From: CAZZDA01 sp964652585
GTDB lineage: Bacteria > Patescibacteriota > Patescibacteriia > UBA1544
Direction: 5' to 3'
Assembly (NCBI GenBank): GCA_964652585.1
Contig: CAZZDA010000030.1
Span: 1 to 12,272, forward strand
Length of the DNA: 12,272 nt
A program made the translations under genes and the position numbers. Positions 5,183 through 12,272 of the stretch are shown here, piece after piece. How positions within the stretch are numbered: position 1 is the first letter of the stretch; every line of letters starts with the position of its first letter. The notes beneath the pieces were generated by a model. That model made no database searches, had not been told where the DNA came from, and saw only the letters and a program-made list of their open reading frames with translations.

Positions 5183-5356
5183 ATGAAAAAACTTACCTGT
5201 AAAGATGTTGGTGTTGATTGCGATGTGGTATTTGAAGCTGCAACTGATGACGAGGTTATGCAGCAAGCGGCAGAACATGCGGCAAAAGAGCATAATCTTC
5301 CTGAAATTCCTTTGGAGCTCGCAAAAAAATGCCGCGCAGCAATAACCGACGCATAA
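5183..5356 (+). CDS. DUF1059 family protein (57 aa)
   Basis: A complete short gene of 58 codons including the stop. The protein begins MKKLTCKDVGVDCDVVFEA and continues through DEVMQQAAEHAAKEHNL to KKCRAAITDA. This is the DUF1059 pattern: CKDVGxDCDF-like start, a helix with AxxHAxxxH, and a C-terminal helix ending near RAAI. Cysteines at 6, 13 and 50 and a His pair could bind metal or respond to redox, but the family has no established function. It follows the STAS-like gene by 44 nt and precedes the kinase gene by 15 nt, so co-transcription is likely. The AT-rich gap upstream (TATCATATAAAAG) might hold a weak secondary promoter. Confidence 0.88.
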   Translation: MKKLTCKDVGVDCDVVFEAATDDEVMQQAAEHAAKEHNLPEIPLELAKKCRAAITDA

Positions 5357-5371
5357 CCGACAAACAGATTC

Positions 5372-7201
5372 ATGCCCTCTCTCAAACATAACGGACTTGA
5401 TGTACTTCTCTCTTTTATCGCAGAAGGTCTTATTTTATTTAATAGCAAGGGAAAAATTACTTTGGTCAATCCTCATGCGTCACTCCTCTTGGATTATACG
5501 AGTGAAGAGCTTGTAGGGAAAGAGCTTGATCGTGCGTTTAAGATATATAGTGGAAAAAAACTGCTCACGCCATCGCAGCGCATCGCAGCAACTGTTTTGA
5601 AAAAAAACACCGTATTTACTACACCAAAGGGAAAGACGATATACTTTGAAGCACAGAGTAAAAGAGTCTTTCCTGTTTTTGTTTCCGCAAAGGACTTAAT
5701 AATTAATGGCAGAAACAGTGGAGCATTGGTCTTTCGTGATATTACCACGGAAAAAGAGCTCAAAAGCTATAAGCGCAATACGGCAAAAAAACTGGCAAAG
5801 CTGACGCCGTTGCTGCAAAGAACGGCAACAGGCAGTTTTTCACAGCGCGTGAAGATGCCTACGCGGGAGGATGAATTCACCGAACTGCTCGTTGGACTCA
5901 ATCTCATGATTGATGACTTAGAGGAAATTGATAAAACGCGAAAAGAAGCAGAGCGTAAGCGTCTTGCCGCTGTCAGAAAAGCGGAGCGGGAAAAAAGGCG
6001 TTTGACGGAAAAATATTCCAAAGAGCTGGAACGGAAGGTGGATCTTCAGACAAAAGAAATTCAGCAGTCAAAGATCCATACAGAAACCATTATTGAAAAT
6101 CTTACCAGCGGTCTTATTGAGTATAGACATGATTTTACGGTAGTGCGTATGAATCGTGCCGCGGAGAATATTCTTGGCATTGGGAGAAAGCAGGTGATAG
6201 GTCATAAGGTGGCGCCCAAAGACAGCCGTAAAAAACGATGGCGATCGCTTGTGGCAGTAACCTATCCTACGCTTGCTGCAAAAGCACATACCATTGATCA
6301 TAAAACAGCCGGGTTCATGCAAGAAGGAGTGACGGTGACAGAGATCACCATTGAACATCCTATTGACCGTGAATTACAGGTGATAACTGCGCCGGTGGCG
6401 GCAAGCGATCCAACCACGAAGAAGGAAGGATTTATTAAAGTGTTGCGTGATGTCACGCGAGAGAAGGTTATTGCGCGCAGCAAGAGCGAGTTTATTTCCA
6501 TTGCCGCGCATCAGCTGCGTACGCCGCTCTCGGCGGTCAAGTGGGCGATGAGCATGGTGATGGAGGGGGATATGGGCGCGCTTAACAAAGAACAAAGAAA
6601 ACTTTTGGATCGTGGGTACAGTACGAATGAAAAAATGATCGCACTGGTCAATGACTTGCTCAACGTCGCGCGTATTGAAGACGGGCGTTTTGGCTATGCT
6701 TTCTCAAAAAATGATTTGGTGAAAACTGCGGAAGAAGTGGTAAGCAACTCCTCGCTCGCCGCAAAAGAAAAAGACGTGAGTCTTATTTTGCAGCGGCCGA
6801 AAGAAGCGTTGCCGCACTTTGTGTTTGACCATGACAAAATTACTTTAGCGCTCCAGAACCTTATTGACAATGCCATTAAATACACGCTATCGGGAAAACG
6901 TATTACCGTGTGTATTCGCAAGAGCGGTACCTCAGCCGAGGTGGCTATACAAGATGAAGGGGTGGGAATTCCCGAGAACCAACTTGACCGACTCTTTACA
7001 AAATTTTTTCGCGCAACCAATGTTATCCATATGCAGACATCCGGTTCGGGGCTTGGGCTTTTTATTGTGAAAAATATTATTAAACGGCATGGTGGTACGG
7101 TGAGCGTGGACTCCGAAGGAGGTAAGGGTACAACTTTTACATTCACACTTCCTTTACAAGCGCGCCGCATTCCAAAAGAAAATACACTAACCGATTATTA
7201 A
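5372..7201 (+). CDS. Soluble PAS-HAMP-like-PAS hybrid-free histidine kinase (609 aa)
   Basis: A sensor histidine kinase that should autophosphorylate and pass the phosphate to the regulator encoded 1 nt downstream. Domains in order: PAS at about 8-128 (AEGLILFNSKGKITLVNPHA, ending FRDITTEKEL); a HAMP-like helical pair about 140-188 (LAKLTPLLQRTATGSFSQRV, EFTELLVGLNLM); a strongly charged coiled coil about 184-236; a second PAS about 237-368 (LTSGLIEYRHDFTVVRMNRAAENILG, ending LRDVTREK); HisKA with phospho-acceptor H380 in SIAAHQLRTPL; and HATPase_c with the N-box LQNLIDNAIKYT (494-505), G1 DEGVGIP (528-534), F-box LFTKFF (541-546) and G2 GSGLGLFI (558-565). All catalytic boxes are intact. No membrane segment is seen, so it senses something in the cytoplasm. 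The HAMP-like unit without a membrane helix is unusual for bacteria in general. No Shine-Dalgarno precedes the ATG. Confidence 0.95.
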   Translation: MPSLKHNGLDVLLSFIAEGLILFNSKGKITLVNPHASLLLDYTSEELVGKELDRAFKIYSGKKLLTPSQRIAATVLKKNTVFTTPKGKTIYFEAQSKRVFPVFVSAKDLIINGRNSGALVFRDITTEKELKSYKRNTAKKLAKLTPLLQRTATGSFSQRVKMPTREDEFTELLVGLNLMIDDLEEIDKTRKEAERKRLAAVRKAEREKRRLTEKYSKELERKVDLQTKEIQQSKIHTETIIENLTSGLIEYRHDFTVVRMNRAAENILGIGRKQVIGHKVAPKDSRKKRWRSLVAVTYPTLAAKAHTIDHKTAGFMQEGVTVTEITIEHPIDRELQVITAPVAASDPTTKKEGFIKVLRDVTREKVIARSKSEFISIAAHQLRTPLSAVKWAMSMVMEGDMGALNKEQRKLLDRGYSTNEKMIALVNDLLNVARIEDGRFGYAFSKNDLVKTAEEVVSNSSLAAKEKDVSLILQRPKEALPHFVFDHDKITLALQNLIDNAIKYTLSGKRITVCIRKSGTSAEVAIQDEGVGIPENQLDRLFTKFFRATNVIHMQTSGSGLGLFIVKNIIKRHGGTVSVDSEGGKGTTFTFTLPLQARRIPKENTLTDY

Positions 7202-7202
7202 T

Positions 7203-8009
7203 ATGAAACCATATTATGTCCTTGTTATAGAGGATGATGTCACACTCCGCGAAGTGTTGGTGGAGAAGTTGAAAAAATCAGGCTATAAAGCACATGGCGC
7301 GGTAGACGGCGTTGAAGGACTTGAGTTTATGCGCGAAACACCGCCCGATTTGGTGTTGTTGGATATTCTTATGCCGCGCAAAGACGGCATGCAAGTACTG
7401 GAAGAAAAAAAATCTGATGCAGCTATCAAAGATATTCCGGTGATCATTATCTCCAACTCCGGACAGCCGGTGGAAATAGACCGCGCCCGTGAATTAGGTG
7501 CTAAAGATTTTTTGATAAAAGCGATATTTGAGCCGAGCGAGGTGCTGGAAAAAGTGGAAAAAGTGCTCGCAAGTGAAGGCAAAGTTTTGTCATTAGAAAA
7601 TAATACGGAAAAGACTGCAACAACCGGCAACAAATCAAAAAGTAACACCTCTATTCTTGTTGTGGAAGATGATCAATTCTTGCGTGAGCTGATATCGCAA
7701 AAACTTCTAGGCGAAGGGTTTCAAGTAGAAAGTGTTATAGATGCAAAGAACGCGTATGAAGTTTTGAAAAAAAATATTCCTGATATCATGCTCTTGGATA
7801 TTATTCTTCCCGGAGAGAGCGGCTTTAGCGTTTTGGAAAAGGTGAAAAAAGATCCTCGTACGGCTGCGATTCCCGTGATCGTGTTGAGTAATTTGGGACA
7901 AAGAGAGGATGTCACAAAAGCGATGGCACTGGGCGCGGAAGAATTTTTGGTGAAAGCAAATTTTACGCCCGACGAGATTGTCACGGCGATCAAGAAAGTG
8001 TTGAAGTGA
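7203..8009 (+). CDS. Response regulator with two receiver domains (REC-REC, 268 aa)
   Basis: Two receiver domains in tandem and no DNA-binding or enzymatic output domain. REC1 spans about 4-124, with the acidic pocket E10-D11-D12, phospho-acceptor D54 (LVLLDILMPRKDG), S84 and K105. A Ser/Thr/Asn/Lys-rich linker of about 25 residues follows. REC2 spans about 150-268, with E155-D156-D157, phospho-acceptor D199 (IMLLDIILPGESG), S229 and K251. Both sites look functional. The ATG is 1 nt after the kinase stop, so the two are translationally coupled. A protein of this form may act as a phosphate sink or relay, or through protein-protein contact, possibly with the STAS-like protein in the same run. 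The gene ends in TGA, showing that TGA is a stop in this genome. Confidence 0.95.
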   Translation: MKPYYVLVIEDDVTLREVLVEKLKKSGYKAHGAVDGVEGLEFMRETPPDLVLLDILMPRKDGMQVLEEKKSDAAIKDIPVIIISNSGQPVEIDRARELGAKDFLIKAIFEPSEVLEKVEKVLASEGKVLSLENNTEKTATTGNKSKSNTSILVVEDDQFLRELISQKLLGEGFQVESVIDAKNAYEVLKKNIPDIMLLDIILPGESGFSVLEKVKKDPRTAAIPVIVLSNLGQREDVTKAMALGAEEFLVKANFTPDEIVTAIKKVLK

Positions 8010-8028
8010 TGATATACAAGTCACTTTC

Positions 8029-8057
8029 TTGACAGGCGGGATAAGCAGAGCTACACT
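8029..8057 (+). promoter_or_regulatory. Promoter of the beta-helix/lipase gene
   Basis: TTGACA (8029-8034), a perfect -35, and TACACT (8052-8057) are 17 bp apart. The predicted start near 8064 leaves a 35-nt leader. The -35 overlaps the right arm of an inverted repeat, CAAGAAAGTG (7991-8000) and CACTTTCTTG (8022-8031), whose left arm lies in the last codons of the regulator gene. No T-run follows, so it is not a classic terminator. Confidence 0.82.
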
Positions 8058-8098
8058 GTAAAAGTCTTTATTATACAAATTTAGCATTACTTGGGCAG

Positions 8099-11000
8099 GT
8101 GATTACTTCTCAAAACGCACAGCGCTTTTTCTTTTTGTTGCATATGTTAGTGGTCGCTATAATTGCGGGCGTGTTTTTTGTGCATCCTATTTTTGTTTTT
8201 GGGGAAGTAGGAGTTGGAGAAGAAATAACGTCAGACACTGATATAACGATCATTACAGGAGAAAGTATTGTTGAGGGTACGGGGAATCGCTTTGTAGTAA
8301 CAGAAAGCAGCTATCTTGACGTAACACTTGAAAGCAGCGAACGTATTACCGCGCGGCTTGAATCTATGCCGGAAATGCTGATACTTGAACTTGAGTCTGC
8401 GATCACAACCGCTACAACCACACAACTTACTTTCTCTAGACTTGCTTCAACTACTACCTATTATCTCTACACTGACGGTTATGAAAATGGAGTGTCATTT
8501 ACCACTGATGGCGCTGGTTCATACGAGTTTGCGCAGGACATAAGTACGCGGCACCTTTTATTCATCCAGCCTCGCAAGAGCACTAAAATTTTACGTGATG
8601 ACGCAACAGGCGGAGATTGTATATTGATTGGTGATTGGGATGTTGCGGTCAAAACCTGTACGCTTACGACAGACGTTGGAGAATCAATACAAATAAAAAA
8701 TAATGATATCACGCTTGATGGTAATGGACATACAATACGTGGAAACGGGACGGGGATTGGCGTATATGTACAAGGAAATTACGCGGAGTATTTGACGGAT
8801 GTTGTTATCGCTAACCTGACGATTGAAAATTTTTCAATTGGGATAAACACTCGATACGTGAAAAATAGCATGCTGGCAAACAATGTCATTCGTTCCAATC
8901 AAAGCGGCATAATCATTGCCAGAGGTAATGAGCTGATCGTTAAGGATAACGCGATTGCGAACAATAGTATGTATGGCGTGCGGTTTGATTTTGCAAAAAA
9001 CACTACATTGCGTAATAACGCAATAAGCGGCAATACGGAAATGAGTTTGTATTTACAACAACAATTGGACGAATACTATGATCAAGATATTGACGCCAGC
9101 AACACTCTTAACGGCAAATCGATAGTATATCTCGTACGTGCGCGTGATATGGAGTACGGTGCGGAAGATCAGGTTGGAATTTTTTATTGTATATTTTGCG
9201 AGAATGTGGTGTTGCGAGATGCTGAAATTACTGATAATAATGTCGGGGTGTTTTTGTGGAAATCCGCAAATGTGCAGGTAAGAGATACCGTGTTAAGCCG
9301 TAATGATTATGCCGTTATGGCGTATTATTCAAACAATAATACTTTTACCAATATCACTGCTGACGCTAATTCGTTTCGGGGATTTCTTTTTGACCACGCA
9401 AAAAACAATATTGTTCAAGAATCATCCATAACCAATGGCTATATTGGCATACAGTTGAATACCGGATCCAACGGCAATACGATGAAACAAAACACGATAA
9501 CAGACAATCGGTATGGCACGAGTCTCTATGATGTGGCTGACAATACTTTTACGGGTAATATTTTTGCAAATGAAGTTGGTGTGCAGTTTTCTCGTGGAAG
9601 CGGCGGCAATATGTTTGTACAAAATGACTTTTCCAATGGGATACAAGTACATAGCATAGGAACTCACTTTCAATTCTCAAATATTTACGCCCTCCCTCTC
9701 CCTGTTGGCGGCAATCACTGGAGCGACTACGACGAGCACGCGGAAGGATGCTTTGACGCAGACGCGAATGTAGTGTGTGATATGTCTCATGAGTTTTCCG
9801 TTGGTGTTGACGCTTTTCCGTGGGTTACGGCAGATGTATTGCCCGTGCCGAAGAACGGACATTCCAGCGTGGCGTTTTTGCCCGGACTGCAGGCGAGCCG
9901 TCTGTACAAAAAGCAGGAATCATACGGCACGGAATTTGAAAACACGCTTTGGGAGCCGAATCACAACGGAGATGCGGAAAAGCTGTTTATGGACAAGAAT
10001 GGAATAAGTATTGATCCGGATATTTATACGCGTGAGGTGATTGACGAGGCGAACGGTTTTAATATTTATCTGAAGTTCATGCTGTCAATGGACAAGCTGG
10101 TGGATGATAATGTGATCAATGAATGGAAGGCGTTTCCCTACGATTGGCGCATGGATTATGAGGATATTTTACGTGATGGCGTTGTGGTAGGCGATGGCGC
10201 TGCAACCACAACTATGAACATTGTGGAAGAGCTGGAGCGGCTTGCGGCGGATTCCGCTAGCGGCAAGGTAACAATAATCGCGCATAGCCACGGCGGATTA
10301 TTGGCGAAAACACTTTTGCGCGAGTTGGAAGCACAAGGGAAAGCGGAATTGATTGATAAGTTAATTTTGGTGGCGTCACCCCAACTTGGCACGCCAAAGG
10401 CTGTTGCCTCACTTCTGCACGGCGACGGGCAGGATCTGCCGAAACATATTGGCGTGCTGCTGAACAAGAAAAATGCACGGGAGATGGGAGAGAACATGCA
10501 GAGCGCGTACAATCTTACTCCATCGCGTGAGTATTTTCACGTGGTGAATGTCACAGAGCAGCCCATGATAGTTTTTGACCCGTCAGTAAGTTATATTTCC
10601 GGTTTTGTGGTTGAGTATGGGGATGGTATTTCAACTTTTGGCGATTTGTATGACTTTTCCGTTGGCGCGCGCGGCACGCGAACCGAACCCGTGGCAAATG
10701 ACACCGACACCCCGAATGTTTTGGGCGTGAACTTTTTTGATCGCGCGATTGAGGTGCATAACGACTTGGACGCGTGGATGCCTCCCGCGCATATTGAAAT
10801 TACCCAAATTGCAGGGTGGGGATTGGACACGGTGCGCGGCATAGAATATTCCGCAAAACCGTGGGACAGGGATTTAAGCCACTTGGATAGGAAGCTGCTT
10901 ATGACTTCCGACGGCGACAAAACCGTCGTCTCCCCCAGCGCGACGTATATGGATGCGGAGACGTTTTATGTGAATTTATTTGATCATAATGCAGAAATAT

Positions 11001-11941
11001 TTTTTGGTAAACGTAGCCACGCGAGTATTTTAGAAGTTAAACCCCTGCAAGATCTAATTAAAAATATTGTTGAAGAAAATATTGACACCAATACTCTTCC
11101 AAGTCATATTACTACTACAAAGCCTGTTGAAAATAAGTCTCGTCTTCGTCTTGCCATCCATTCGCCGGTTTCTATTGATGTTACTGACAGCTATGGCAAT
11201 CAAACGGGACTGGTTGAAAATACTGACCCGAATTCTGACTTACAGGGTGTGGAAGAGCAGATACCGAACAGCTACTACTTACAAATCGGCGAGCATAAGT
11301 ACGTGGGACTTGATACGAGAGATAACTATACTATTGAGCTCAAAGGACAGCGTACGGGAGTTTTTACTTTTGAGATTCAAGAAGTATTAAACGACGTGGA
11401 AATAGCAACCACTACTTATGTCACTATTCCCGTGACTGCAAGTACCACGGCAACACTGACGCTCTCAACAATAGCAAGCTCAACCGATATGGTTTTGGAT
11501 ATTAACGGCGATGGCATTACCGATTTCACACTTATACAAAACTCTGAACCCGATGTAAAAATGTCTCTTGCCATACTTAAACAGGTGATACAGTCGCTTG
11601 ACGCGGAGGAAAAAGCAAAAAAGAAACTTATCAAAAAAATACAGAAGGTAGAGAAAAAGCTGAAAAAAGAAAAATATGAAAGCGCTTTGGATAAAACAGA
11701 TGATTTCATGGAAGACTTGGAAAAAATGATAGGAAAACATGACGATGCACACGAAGATGATGAAGACGAAAAAGAGTATGAAAATGATGATGATAAAGAA
11801 AAAGAAGACGACCATGAACATGAAAAAGACGATGAAAAGCAAGATATTATCAAAGAAGATGCAATATATTTATTAGACATTGTTAGACAGGTACGTGAAC
11901 AATTGTTATACTATACCCATGGATCACACAAAGACGATTAA
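8099..11941 (+). CDS. Giant exported beta-helix/LCAT-like hydrolase fusion (1280 aa)
   Basis: A surface or secreted protein combining a NosD-type right-handed beta-helix with an LCAT-like (lecithin:cholesterol acyltransferase/lipase) alpha/beta hydrolase. Order: signal peptide 1-35; Thr-rich region to about 185; beta-helix about 190-545, starting NNDITLDGNGHTIRG, with many NxIxxN turns, and closing with GGNHWSDYDEH and a DxDxN loop (553-557). The hydrolase spans about 585-985. PGLQAS (595-600) fits the LCAT oxyanion region, S730 in AHSHGG is the likely nucleophile, D940 (or D938) in SDGDKTVVS the acid, and H974 in SHAS the base. A beta-rich region to about 1125, the loop DINGDGITD (1134-1142), a basic coiled coil (about 1165-1212) and an Asp/Glu/His tail (1214-1249) follow. 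The GTG start gives the only N-terminus with a basic residue before the hydrophobic core; ATG at 8144 is an alternative. The substrate is unknown. Confidence 0.9.
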   Translation: MITSQNAQRFFFLLHMLVVAIIAGVFFVHPIFVFGEVGVGEEITSDTDITIITGESIVEGTGNRFVVTESSYLDVTLESSERITARLESMPEMLILELESAITTATTTQLTFSRLASTTTYYLYTDGYENGVSFTTDGAGSYEFAQDISTRHLLFIQPRKSTKILRDDATGGDCILIGDWDVAVKTCTLTTDVGESIQIKNNDITLDGNGHTIRGNGTGIGVYVQGNYAEYLTDVVIANLTIENFSIGINTRYVKNSMLANNVIRSNQSGIIIARGNELIVKDNAIANNSMYGVRFDFAKNTTLRNNAISGNTEMSLYLQQQLDEYYDQDIDASNTLNGKSIVYLVRARDMEYGAEDQVGIFYCIFCENVVLRDAEITDNNVGVFLWKSANVQVRDTVLSRNDYAVMAYYSNNNTFTNITADANSFRGFLFDHAKNNIVQESSITNGYIGIQLNTGSNGNTMKQNTITDNRYGTSLYDVADNTFTGNIFANEVGVQFSRGSGGNMFVQNDFSNGIQVHSIGTHFQFSNIYALPLPVGGNHWSDYDEHAEGCFDADANVVCDMSHEFSVGVDAFPWVTADVLPVPKNGHSSVAFLPGLQASRLYKKQESYGTEFENTLWEPNHNGDAEKLFMDKNGISIDPDIYTREVIDEANGFNIYLKFMLSMDKLVDDNVINEWKAFPYDWRMDYEDILRDGVVVGDGAATTTMNIVEELERLAADSASGKVTIIAHSHGGLLAKTLLRELEAQGKAELIDKLILVASPQLGTPKAVASLLHGDGQDLPKHIGVLLNKKNAREMGENMQSAYNLTPSREYFHVVNVTEQPMIVFDPSVSYISGFVVEYGDGISTFGDLYDFSVGARGTRTEPVANDTDTPNVLGVNFFDRAIEVHNDLDAWMPPAHIEITQIAGWGLDTVRGIEYSAKPWDRDLSHLDRKLLMTSDGDKTVVSPSATYMDAETFYVNLFDHNAEIFFGKRSHASILEVKPLQDLIKNIVEENIDTNTLPSHITTTKPVENKSRLRLAIHSPVSIDVTDSYGNQTGLVENTDPNSDLQGVEEQIPNSYYLQIGEHKYVGLDTRDNYTIELKGQRTGVFTFEIQEVLNDVEIATTTYVTIPVTASTTATLTLSTIASSTDMVLDINGDGITDFTLIQNSEPDVKMSLAILKQVIQSLDAEEKAKKKLIKKIQKVEKKLKKEKYESALDKTDDFMEDLEKMIGKHDDAHEDDEDEKEYENDDDKEKEDDHEHEKDDEKQDIIKEDAIYLLDIVRQVREQLLYYTHGSHKDD
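11884..11912 (+). promoter_or_regulatory. Internal promoter for a leaderless downstream gene
   Basis: TAGACA (11884-11889) and TATACT (11907-11912) are 17 bp apart, inside the last codons of the large gene. A start 7 nt after the -10 falls at 11919, exactly the A of the next gene's ATG, predicting a leaderless transcript. Confidence 0.65.
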
Positions 11942-12272
11942 AAAATTTCTCCTGTTGTCGATTATAGGATTGATTGTTGGATTTGTATTTTCTTTTCCGG
12001 TATCTATAGGTATTTGCGATCAAGAAGCACGATTTAATTGTGTACATCCTCTTATTACAATAGGGCAGCCACTTGTTGTAGGATCGGCTACACTAAGTTT
12101 GGTATTTTTGTTTCTGTTATTTTCACTAGAACGTACATATAATTTGTGGAAAAAGTTCGCGAAAATATATTTGCCCATTGCTCTAATATTCATCATTCTT
12201 TCGCCGCGTTCATGCGACTTTATATGTTTTGATAAAGTTATTGCAACTACATGGCTGAGCGGCATCTATCTT
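11919..12272 (+). CDS. Small multi-pass membrane protein, 3' end outside the window
   Basis: An open frame of 118 codons running off the window edge without a stop. It begins MDHTKTIKKFLLLSIIGLIV and overlaps the end of the large gene by 23 nt in another frame. Hydrophobic segments lie at about residues 10-31, 51-69 and 83-96, and another may begin near the window edge. Between the first two is a loop with two cysteines (GICDQEARFNCVHP); another pair follows the third (RSCDFICFD). The repeated Cys-x(6-7)-Cys and Cys-x3-Cys loops could form disulfides if they face outward. I do not recognise the family. The start is supported by the position of the promoter at 11884-11912; no Shine-Dalgarno is present. 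Its location suggests a link to the surface protein gene, but it can be expressed on its own. Confidence 0.7.
   Translation, partial: MDHTKTIKKFLLLSIIGLIVGFVFSFPVSIGICDQEARFNCVHPLITIGQPLVVGSATLSLVFLFLLFSLERTYNLWKKFAKIYLPIALIFIILSPRSCDFICFDKVIATTWLSGIYL

Noticed and set aside
11416..11880. A 154-aa Ser-rich open frame on the minus strand
   Set aside because: It is the antisense of the Asp/Glu/Lys-rich tail; stop-free antisense frames are expected from such low-complexity coding, and no promoter or start signal supports it.
8144..11941. ATG at 8144 as start of the large exported protein
   Set aside because: It would remove the basic residue before the hydrophobic core of the signal peptide; the GTG at 8099 gives a more normal signal sequence, although this is not certain.

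Overview
The window looks like a chromosomal segment from a Candidate Phyla Radiation (Patescibacteria) bacterium, most likely Parcubacteria-like. This is inference from three things: the 16S rRNA 3' end, a 16S gene not followed by 23S, and the gene content (TVP38/VTT membrane protein, SpoIIAA-like protein, DUF1059, soluble multi-PAS kinase with a REC-REC regulator, very large beta-helix surface protein). TGA is used as a normal stop (regulator gene, 8007-8009), which argues against the UGA-recoding CPR lineages. No CRISPR array, transposase, integrase or phage gene is visible.

Layout. 1-50 is the 3' tail of 16S rRNA, with an intact anti-Shine-Dalgarno. A structured trailer and a hairpin terminator follow, and no 23S or 5S appears in the remaining 12 kb. 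A 99-aa Cys-containing protein (minus) and an MscS-type channel (plus) diverge from promoters whose -35 boxes overlap. The channel gene converges on a VTT-domain membrane protein (minus) across a bidirectional terminator. Next come tRNA-Ile(GAU) and tRNA-Phe(GAA) with their own promoter and terminator, an intact tRNA-Pro(UGG) inside a 20-bp inverted repeat, and a second tRNA-Pro(UGG) copy whose 5' part is replaced by a double GC-rich hairpin.

From 3253 onward every gene is on the plus strand. A membrane-anchored thermonuclease is followed by a Cas4/RecB-like PD-(D/E)XK nuclease. A four-gene run encodes a SpoIIAA/STAS-like protein, a 57-aa DUF1059 protein, a soluble PAS-HAMP-like-PAS histidine kinase and a REC-REC response regulator. 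A 1280-aa exported protein follows, joining a NosD-type beta-helix, an LCAT-like alpha/beta hydrolase with a plausible Ser-Asp-His triad, a beta-rich region, a DxNxDGxxD loop, a basic coiled coil and an Asp/Glu/His-rich tail. Its gene overlaps the start of a small multi-pass membrane protein that runs off the window.

Gene control. Eight sigma70-type promoters can be read. Seven have a -35 box exactly 17 bp from the -10, the eighth is an extended -10, and five of the eight -10 boxes read TATACT. Most protein genes lack a Shine-Dalgarno and have very short predicted leaders; for the last gene the predicted transcription start falls on the ATG itself. A plausible but unproven reading is an episymbiont that degrades external DNA, carries a large surface lipase-like enzyme, and senses through a cytosolic two-component system whose output is not obvious.
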